Assembly (NCBI GenBank): GCA_016213205.1 | Contig: JACRAZ010000029.1 | Span: 21,729 to 85,728 of the forward strand | Reading direction: 5' to 3' | Source: Burkholderiales bacterium | GTDB lineage: Bacteria; Pseudomonadota; Gammaproteobacteria; Burkholderiales; Burkholderiaceae_C | Length of the DNA: 64,000 nucleotides | Notes under the pieces: model-generated | Database searches by the model: none | The model's input: the letters and a program-made list of their open reading frames with translations, nothing else | Told to the model about the DNA's origin: nothing | Translations under genes and position numbers: made by a program | Shown: positions 59,058-64,000 of the stretch, in pieces | Numbering within the stretch: position 1 is the first letter of the stretch | How the letters are laid out: each line of letters starts with the position of its first letter

Positions 59058-60097
59058 CCTCGCTGGCCGTGCGCCGCTTCGGCATGGTCACCGCGCTGGG
59101 CTTCAACGCGCCGGCCAGCCTGGCCGCGCTGCGCGCGGGCATCAGCGCGGTGCGCGCCACCGGCTGGGTCGAGCAGGAGACCGGCGCGCCCCTGCGCGGC
59201 GCGCTCGTGCCGCTGCCGCAGTGGTGGGAGGGCACCGGCAAGCTGGCCGACCTGGTGGCCCCGGCGATCCAGGAATGCCTGGCCAGCGTGCCGCCAGCGC
59301 AGGCGGCACAAGTGCCGCTGCTGATCGGCGTGGCCCACCCCGACCGCCCGGGCCGCTTTGCCGACCTGGAACAGCGCCTGCTGCCCGAGATCCAGGCCCG
59401 GCTGGGCTGGCCGGCGCACCCGCAATCGCGCCTGATCGCGGCCGACCAGACCAGCGGCCTGCACGCGCTGCTGCTGGCGCGGGCGCTGATCGAGGCCGGC
59501 CAGGCCGAGCAGGTGGTGGTGGCCGGGGTCGACAGCTTCCTGCAACGCGACACCTTGCGCGCCTTCGAGCAACGCCGGCGCCTGATGACCGAAAGCAACT
59601 CCAACGGCTTCTTTCCCGGCGAGGCCGGCGCGGCCGTGCTGGTGTGCGGCGCGGGTGGCCCCGGCAGCGAACTGCGTGTGCTGGGCATCGGCACGGCCAC
59701 CGAGCCGGCACCGATCGAGAGCACCGAGCCCTTCCAGGCGCGAGGCATGACCCACGCGGTCCAGCAGGCGCTCGATGGCGCGGGCCGCCGGCTGGCCGAC
59801 ATCGCCTATCGCCTGACCGACCTGTCCGGCGAACACTACAAGTTCAAGGAAGCCGCCTTCGTCGCCGGGCGCCTGGGCGGTGGTGAACGCGCCCAGCCAC
59901 TGGACCTGTGGCACCCGATCGAATACCTGGGCGAAGTGGGCGCGGCCATCCTGCCCTGCCTGCTGGCCCAGGCGGCACACGCCGCCGTGTACGGCTACGC
60001 GCCGGGCCCGCTGGCGCTGTGCCACCTGGGCAGCGATGCCGGCGAACGCGCCGCGCTGGTGCTGGACATGCACCTCGCCTCCGAGGCCGCAGGATGA
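59054..60097 (+). CDS. ketosynthase/thiolase-fold protein with altered active site, T6SS cargo module 2
   Basis: 347 aa. The fold is that of beta-ketoacyl synthases: LIAADQTSGLHALLLARALIEAGQAEQVVVAGVDSFLQRDTLRAFEQRRRLM, then FFPGEAGAAVLVCGAGG and LGEVGAAILPCLLAQA. At the nucleophile place (normally CxSG, as in ACASG) the sequence is Gln132-Thr-Ser-Gly, so the Cys is replaced by Gln. The two active-site His motifs are also not seen. The protein is therefore unlikely to condense acyl chains. Such thiolase-like genes recur next to DUF2169 and TIGR02270 genes in T6SS loci. It may be a structural partner or bind an acyl group. ATGA overlaps on both sides. Confidence 0.82.
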   Translation: MTSLAVRRFGMVTALGFNAPASLAALRAGISAVRATGWVEQETGAPLRGALVPLPQWWEGTGKLADLVAPAIQECLASVPPAQAAQVPLLIGVAHPDRPGRFADLEQRLLPEIQARLGWPAHPQSRLIAADQTSGLHALLLARALIEAGQAEQVVVAGVDSFLQRDTLRAFEQRRRLMTESNSNGFFPGEAGAAVLVCGAGGPGSELRVLGIGTATEPAPIESTEPFQARGMTHAVQQALDGAGRRLADIAYRLTDLSGEHYKFKEAAFVAGRLGGGERAQPLDLWHPIEYLGEVGAAILPCLLAQAAHAAVYGYAPGPLALCHLGSDAGERAALVLDMHLASEAAG

Positions 60098-60486
60098 GCA
60101 AGAACGTGTTCGCCAACGGCCGCGAGGTCTCGGCCAAGAAGGACGCCAACATGTCCAACGGCGCGATGCCGGACGTGTGCCTCTCGCCGCCCTCGCCACC
60201 GGCCGGGCCGGTGCCGATTCCCTACCCCAACTTCTCCAAGGCCTCGGACACCGATGCCGGCACCCGCAGCGTGAAGATCGGTGGCGACGAGGTCGGCATC
60301 AAGAACAGCTCCACCTACAAGAAGAGCAATGGCGACGAGGCCGCCACCAAGACCCTGGGCATGGGCGTGATGAGCCACCAGATCACCAACACCACGTACT
60401 TCGCCGCCTGGTCGTTCGACGTCAAGTTCGAGGGCCAGAACGCCGTGCGGCACCTGGACATGACCACCCACAACAACATGAAGTGA
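60094..60486 (+). CDS. DUF4150 PAAR-like protein 2
   Basis: 130 aa. MSKNVFANGREVSAKKDANMSNGAMPDVCLSPPSPPAGPVPIPYPNFSKASDTDAGTRSVKIGGDEVGIKNSSTYKKSNGDEAATKTLGMGVMSHQITN, the typical DUF4150 tip with PxPIPYPN and GGxEVxxKNSSxxxxSxGDEAA. It would sit on VgrG2 as the spike point. It is directly followed by the putative deaminase toxin, whose delivery it probably supports. Confidence 0.92.
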   Translation: MSKNVFANGREVSAKKDANMSNGAMPDVCLSPPSPPAGPVPIPYPNFSKASDTDAGTRSVKIGGDEVGIKNSSTYKKSNGDEAATKTLGMGVMSHQITNTTYFAAWSFDVKFEGQNAVRHLDMTTHNNMK

Positions 60487-60492
60487 GCCGCG

Positions 60493-61158
60493 ATGACGAT
60501 CGGAAACACCGCCGCCATCACCGTCAGCGCCGCTGCCATGGCCGCGGCGCCGAAGGTCGACGACTGCAAGGAACTGGAGAAGCAGAACGAGGACCGCCGC
60601 AAGACCGTGGAAGACACCACCGCGGACAAGCGCATGGTCAGCAAGAACGGGATGGACGACCAGGAGGGCACCACCATCTCCAGCTGCAAGTTCCAGCCCG
60701 CTGGCGGCGACACGGCCCAGTGCGCCAGTGCGCACAGCAGCGGCAGGGCGCACGAGATGATGCCCAGCCAGTTCGTCGAAGGCGGGTCCGAGGAGGTGCG
60801 GTCAGGTCAGGAGCCCGTGCTGTGCTCCGGCGACCAGACCCACAGGCCGCCCTACAAGCAGAAGTCCGGGCACGCCGAGGCCCGCATCCTGGACCAGGCC
60901 ATCGGCAAGCAGAAGGGCGCCAAGCTGGTGTTCAAGATCGACTGGCGGCCCAGTTCCGGCGGGCGATCGAACCTGCCCTGCCCGGCCTGCCAGCGGCTGA
61001 TGTGCATTGCGATGAAGGAGTGCGATCACGAGATCTGGCTGTGCGACGACGACAACAAGCCGCAGAAGCTGACCGAGAAGGAATGCGGCGCCGACAAAGA
61101 CGGCAACATCACCCCCAGCGCCCAGAACGCACTTGCCAAGAAGATGGGCGCTGTCTGA
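60493..61158 (+). CDS. putative T6SS effector with cytidine-deaminase-type zinc motif
   Basis: 221 aa. Two motifs define a deaminase-like fold: HAE at residues 127-129 in KSGHAEARILDQ and PCPAC at 162-166 in SNLPCPACQRLMC, 36 residues apart. H127, C163 and C166 would bind zinc and E129 would move the proton. The N-terminal 60 residues (AMAAAPKVDDCKELEKQNEDRRKTVEDTTADKRMV) look like a short adaptor part. The deaminase superfamily includes many bacterial toxins that deaminate nucleotides, DNA or RNA. It follows a PAAR-like gene by 6 bp and is followed by two candidate immunity genes. No signal peptide. The substrate is unknown. Confidence 0.7.
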   Translation: MTIGNTAAITVSAAAMAAAPKVDDCKELEKQNEDRRKTVEDTTADKRMVSKNGMDDQEGTTISSCKFQPAGGDTAQCASAHSSGRAHEMMPSQFVEGGSEEVRSGQEPVLCSGDQTHRPPYKQKSGHAEARILDQAIGKQKGAKLVFKIDWRPSSGGRSNLPCPACQRLMCIAMKECDHEIWLCDDDNKPQKLTEKECGADKDGNITPSAQNALAKKMGAV

Positions 61159-61172
61159 CCCAGGATCCCCCC

Positions 61173-61916
61173 ATGCTGACCACCCCGCACCACATCCCTG
61201 CCGCCACTTCCACCGCCGCGCTGACCTTCAATTGGAGCGGCAGCATCGCCGTGGCCATCCGCGACCCGGACGAACAGCCGCAACGCCTGGCCGAGGCGAT
61301 CTGGGCCGTGAACTACAAGGCCAAGGCCGCGCTGGCACTGGTGTGCCTGGAATGGACCCTCTGGCGCCTGGCCGGGCACACCGACATCACCGACGCGGTG
61401 CTGCGCCTGGAGGCCGCCTGGGCCGGCACCTACGACAACCTCTACATCCGGTCGCTGGACTTCGATGACGTGGACGACGAGGCCCATGTGAAGGGCAACC
61501 CCGACGGCCCGCGCCAATCGGCCTTGATGCTGCTGGATCGCTGGCATTTCGCATGGGACCGCAGCCGCTGCGTGATGGAGCGCGTGGCGATCATGAGCGC
61601 GAACCTGGCCCAGCGCGTGCAACCCGACAGCGCCAACTTCGAACCCTGGCTGCAGCGCTGCCTGGCGGCCCTGACCGCGGCATACCCCTGCAGCCCGATG
61701 TTCGATCGCAATGCCAAGTCCTTCGACCACAGCGGCGAGCCGGCCATCTCTCGGGCGTGGTTCGACACCCTGGCCGTGCCGCCCGACGCGGCGACCGAAC
61801 GCGCCGCCTGGGACAGCTTCCTGCGCGGCCTTCGGCCGGCCGACAACCCCTACCTGCGCCCGGCCGACGAGATGCTGGCCGAGGGCTTCACCGGCACGCC
61901 CTATCAGGCTAACTGA
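61173..61916 (+). CDS. hypothetical protein, candidate immunity protein 1
   Basis: 247 aa from ATG 61173, 14 bp after the deaminase-like gene. Mixed composition with helical stretches AVNYKAKAALALVCLEWTLWRLAGHTDITDAVLRLEAAWAGTYDNLYIRSLD and DRSRCVMERVAIMSANLAQRVQPDSANFEPWLQRCLAALTAAYP. The end reads DNPYLRPADEMLAEGFTGTPYQ. No signal peptide or membrane segment, so it is cytoplasmic, as an immunity protein to a nucleotide-directed toxin should be. The next gene looks distantly related to it. I do not recognise the family. Confidence 0.6.
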   Translation: MLTTPHHIPAATSTAALTFNWSGSIAVAIRDPDEQPQRLAEAIWAVNYKAKAALALVCLEWTLWRLAGHTDITDAVLRLEAAWAGTYDNLYIRSLDFDDVDDEAHVKGNPDGPRQSALMLLDRWHFAWDRSRCVMERVAIMSANLAQRVQPDSANFEPWLQRCLAALTAAYPCSPMFDRNAKSFDHSGEPAISRAWFDTLAVPPDAATERAAWDSFLRGLRPADNPYLRPADEMLAEGFTGTPYQAN

Positions 61917-61947
61917 GCGTCCCCTCGCACCACGCCTCGCACCGATC

Positions 61948-62718
61948 ATGAGCTTCTCGCTGCACCGCTTCGCCAGCCTGGGTGGCTACGACCGCAGCGG
62001 CATCCGCTACCTGTGGAACGACACCCGGGCCAGCCTGGATTTCACGCTGCCGATGAGCGAGGCCGAAGCCACCGTCGAGGCCCTGCGCCGCACGAGCCTG
62101 CGCGCGCGGCTGGCGTTCTGCACCGCGCTGTTCGAGGTGGTGGCCTGCCGCTTCGCGCCGCTGGAGGCCGACCCCTACCCGGCCCAGCTGGCCGAGGCGG
62201 CCTGGTGCAGCCTGGCCGACCGGCGCCTCCTGCACTACGACGAACGGCCGCGCCACCAATGGATCGGCCCGGTGCGCGGCCCGCTGTGGTGCGCGATGGC
62301 CTGGCTCACCCCGGCGCTGCTGTTCGCCGACGATGACGAGGCCGAATGGATCTCGGCCGTGACCTACCTCACCCGTCTGTCCCACCACGTGGTGCCGGCA
62401 CGTGCCGCCCTGAAGGACTGGATGCTGGGCAGCATCGAGCGGCTCGCGACACACCACCCGCCCGTGACGGTGGGCCCGCTGGACGACCTGTTCGGCCGCC
62501 ACGCGGAATGGCGCCGCGGGCCGTACGTCGGCCCGGAGGCCTTCGAACTGGACCGGCCCTACGACCCGGCGCAGGCACCGGACGCGCTGGTCGCGCTGCT
62601 CGGGGCTGCGCGTCACGCGCACAATCCGCTGCTCAAGACGGCCGCGCAGTGGGCGGCCGAAGGCCTCGGCGGCAACCCCTACGCGGCGGTGACGCCGTAC
62701 ACCACGCTGCAGCCCTGA
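61948..62718 (+). CDS. hypothetical protein, candidate immunity protein 2
   Basis: 256 aa from ATG 61948. Similar architecture to the preceding gene: LRRTSLRARLAFCTALFEVVACRFAPLEADPYPAQLAEAAWCSLADRRLLHYDERPRHQWIGPVRGPLWCAMAWLTPALLFADDDEAEWISAVTYLTRL, ending EGLGGNPYAAVTPYTTLQP. Both share the ...ARLA...E.......AEAAW layout and the final NPY motif, so they may be ancient paralogues. Cytoplasmic. It lies 37 bp upstream of the kinase gene. Function unknown. Confidence 0.55.
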   Translation: MSFSLHRFASLGGYDRSGIRYLWNDTRASLDFTLPMSEAEATVEALRRTSLRARLAFCTALFEVVACRFAPLEADPYPAQLAEAAWCSLADRRLLHYDERPRHQWIGPVRGPLWCAMAWLTPALLFADDDEAEWISAVTYLTRLSHHVVPARAALKDWMLGSIERLATHHPPVTVGPLDDLFGRHAEWRRGPYVGPEAFELDRPYDPAQAPDALVALLGAARHAHNPLLKTAAQWAAEGLGGNPYAAVTPYTTLQP

Positions 62719-62755
62719 GCCCCCGCCGCCCCTTGCCCGCCTGCGCCGCACCACC

Positions 62756-64000
62756 ATGAGCCACCCCGCCCGCCTCGGCAAGTACGAGATCCGCCGTGAA
62801 CTCGGCAAGGGCTCGATGGGGGTGGTCTACGAGGCCTTCGATCCCTTCATCGAACGCCGGGTGGCGATCAAGATCATCCGGCAGGACCAGCTGGGCCCCT
62901 CGCAGACGGCCGACCTGCTGGCCCGGCTGAAGCGCGAGGCCCAGGCCGCGGGGCGGCTCAACCACCCGGGCATCGTCGCGATCTACGACTATGGCGAGGA
63001 CTCCACGCTCGGTGGCTCCGGCGTCGCCTACATCACGATGGAGCTGATCGACGGCCGCGAGCTGAAGGACTCGTTCGACGAGAACCGCCACTTCAGCCAG
63101 CAGGAAGTGGTGCGCATCATGGGCGAAGTGCTGTCGGCGCTGCAGCACGCGCACGAGCGCGGCGTGACCCACCGCGACATCAAGCCCAGCAACGTGATCC
63201 TGCTGCGCAACGGCCACGTGAAGGTGGCCGATTTCGGCGTGGCGCGGCTCGACACCTCCGAGCTCACCCAGGCCGGCACGATGATCGGCACGCCGATGTA
63301 CATGTCGCCCGAGCAGATCCTCGGCCTGCCGGTGGATGGCCGCAGCGACCTGTTCGCCTGCGGCGTGATGCTCTACCAGTTCCTCACCGGCGAGAAGCCG
63401 TTCACCGGCTCGATCACCACGGTGATGCAGAAGGTGCTGCACCAGGAGCCGGTGCCCGCCACCCAGCTCAACGCCGACCTGAGCCCGGCCTGGGACGCGG
63501 TGCTCAGGCAGGCGCTGGCCAAGAAGCCGGAAGACCGTTTCCCGAGTGCCGCCGCCATGGCCGAGGCCATTGCCCAGGCGGCACGGCAGCAGCACGACGC
63601 CGTCACGGTGCTGATCCCGCGCAAGGAACGCGGCCCCGCGGGGCCGGCGGCCGAACCGGGGCCCGAGGCCGCTGCGCCGCCCCCGCGCGGCGCTGGCGCC
63701 ACCCTCGGCACCAGCAGCGCCACCGCGGGTACCGCCGAGGCCGTGCGCAACGCGCTGTCCACCACCACCATCCGCATGGCCTCGCCACCGCCGCCGGCGG
63801 CCCCGGCGACGGGCATGGCGGCGGACCCGCCGGCACCGAACCGTCGGCCGCTGTGGCTGGCGGTGGCCGCCGGCGGGCTGGGCGCGGCCGGCCTGCTGGC
63901 CTACCTGGTGTCCGGCAGCGGGCAACGCGGCGCCGCGCCCGCACCCGGCGCCGCATCGGCGGTGGTGGCGGCGGCGGCGGCCACACCGTCGTCGCCGCCC
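62756..64000 (+). CDS. membrane-anchored Ser/Thr protein kinase (PpkA-like), partial
   Basis: 415 residues from ATG 62756 to the window's end; the C-terminus is outside. Kinase motifs: glycine loop LGKGSMGVVYEAF, Lys39 in RRVAIKII, Glu61-region LKREAQAAGRL, catalytic loop THRDIKPSNV (Asp141), DFGVAR (159-164), and PMYMSPEQ. After a Pro/Ala-rich linker a membrane segment lies at about 363-384 (LWLAVAAGGLGAAGLLAYLVSG). T6SS-encoded PpkA kinases activate secretion post-translationally through Fha, and this is the usual place for one. No phosphatase (PppA) gene is visible in the window. Confidence 0.92.
   Translation, partial: MSHPARLGKYEIRRELGKGSMGVVYEAFDPFIERRVAIKIIRQDQLGPSQTADLLARLKREAQAAGRLNHPGIVAIYDYGEDSTLGGSGVAYITMELIDGRELKDSFDENRHFSQQEVVRIMGEVLSALQHAHERGVTHRDIKPSNVILLRNGHVKVADFGVARLDTSELTQAGTMIGTPMYMSPEQILGLPVDGRSDLFACGVMLYQFLTGEKPFTGSITTVMQKVLHQEPVPATQLNADLSPAWDAVLRQALAKKPEDRFPSAAAMAEAIAQAARQQHDAVTVLIPRKERGPAGPAAEPGPEAAAPPPRGAGATLGTSSATAGTAEAVRNALSTTTIRMASPPPPAAPATGMAADPPAPNRRPLWLAVAAGGLGAAGLLAYLVSGSGQRGAAPAPGAASAVVAAAAATPSSPP

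Overview
The window is about 70% GC, with dense, mostly overlapping genes and many ATGA/GTGA gene junctions. Together with the gene families present (ImpE/TagJ-type T6SS, DUF2169/DUF3540/DUF4150 modules, SlyX, AraC/DJ-1 regulators) this points to a Burkholderiales betaproteobacterium, probably of the Leptothrix/Rubrivivax/Methylibium/Ideonella group. That placement is inference from style and content. No species marker was seen.

Left part (1-6 kb, minus strand): the N-terminal part of a FAD-dependent aromatic monooxygenase behind a palindromic operator-like site. Next comes a five-gene minus-strand block that looks like an orphan type VI secretion (T6SS) effector module: a small protein of unknown function, a DUF4123 adaptor/chaperone, a helical partner protein, a large protein with a transglutaminase-like Cys-His-Asp core and a LysM-like C-terminus (the likely cargo), and an exported protein that could be its immunity factor. 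6.3-12.6 kb (plus strand): a 1304-aa Calx-beta repeat protein with a type-I-secretion style C-terminus, an acyl-CoA synthetase, an acylphosphatase and a 2[4Fe-4S] ferredoxin.

12.6-16.1 kb: a minus-strand catabolic operon (tautomerase, a decayed MDR reductase, dienelactone hydrolase, cupin) with a divergent AraC/DJ-1 regulator. 16.1-20.7 kb: a minus-strand periplasmic copper-handling operon (His-rich protein, His/Met-tailed protein, TolC-type outer-membrane factor, multicopper oxidase, cupredoxin, CusF-like protein). 20.9-29.4 kb: SlyX, then a stretch rich in broken genes (N-terminally truncated membrane protein and SDR, an alternative oxidase with its middle deleted, HigA-like and AbrB-like antitoxin remnants) mixed with intact genes (PhoD-like phosphatase, LysR, glutathione S-transferase, TfoX C-domain protein, methyltransferase). 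A 63-bp repeat occurs twice, each time starting in the stop codon of a gene. An initiator tRNA-fMet with its own promoter and terminator lies at 29.7 kb.

29.9-64 kb (plus strand): a two-component pair (NarL-type regulator and hybrid kinase), then a long T6SS locus: tssA, tssB, tssC, hcp, a second hcp, tagJ, tssE, tssF, tssG, clpV (tssH), a TPR-methyltransferase, vgrG1 and a DUF2169/pentapeptide/DUF3540/DUF4150 module, then vgrG2 with a second module (DUF6484, TIGR02270-type HEAT protein, DUF2169, an inactive-looking ketosynthase fold, DUF4150 PAAR-like tip). The second module carries a protein with cytidine-deaminase-type HAE and PCxxC motifs, followed by two related genes that could be immunity proteins. 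The window ends inside a membrane-anchored Ser/Thr kinase (PpkA-like). The T6SS membrane-complex genes (tssJ, K, L, M) are not in the window and may lie to the right. The most notable candidates for new biology are the deaminase-like cargo with its gene pair, the transglutaminase/LysM module, the ketosynthase-like protein with Gln at the usual Cys position, and the methyltransferase coupled to clpV.
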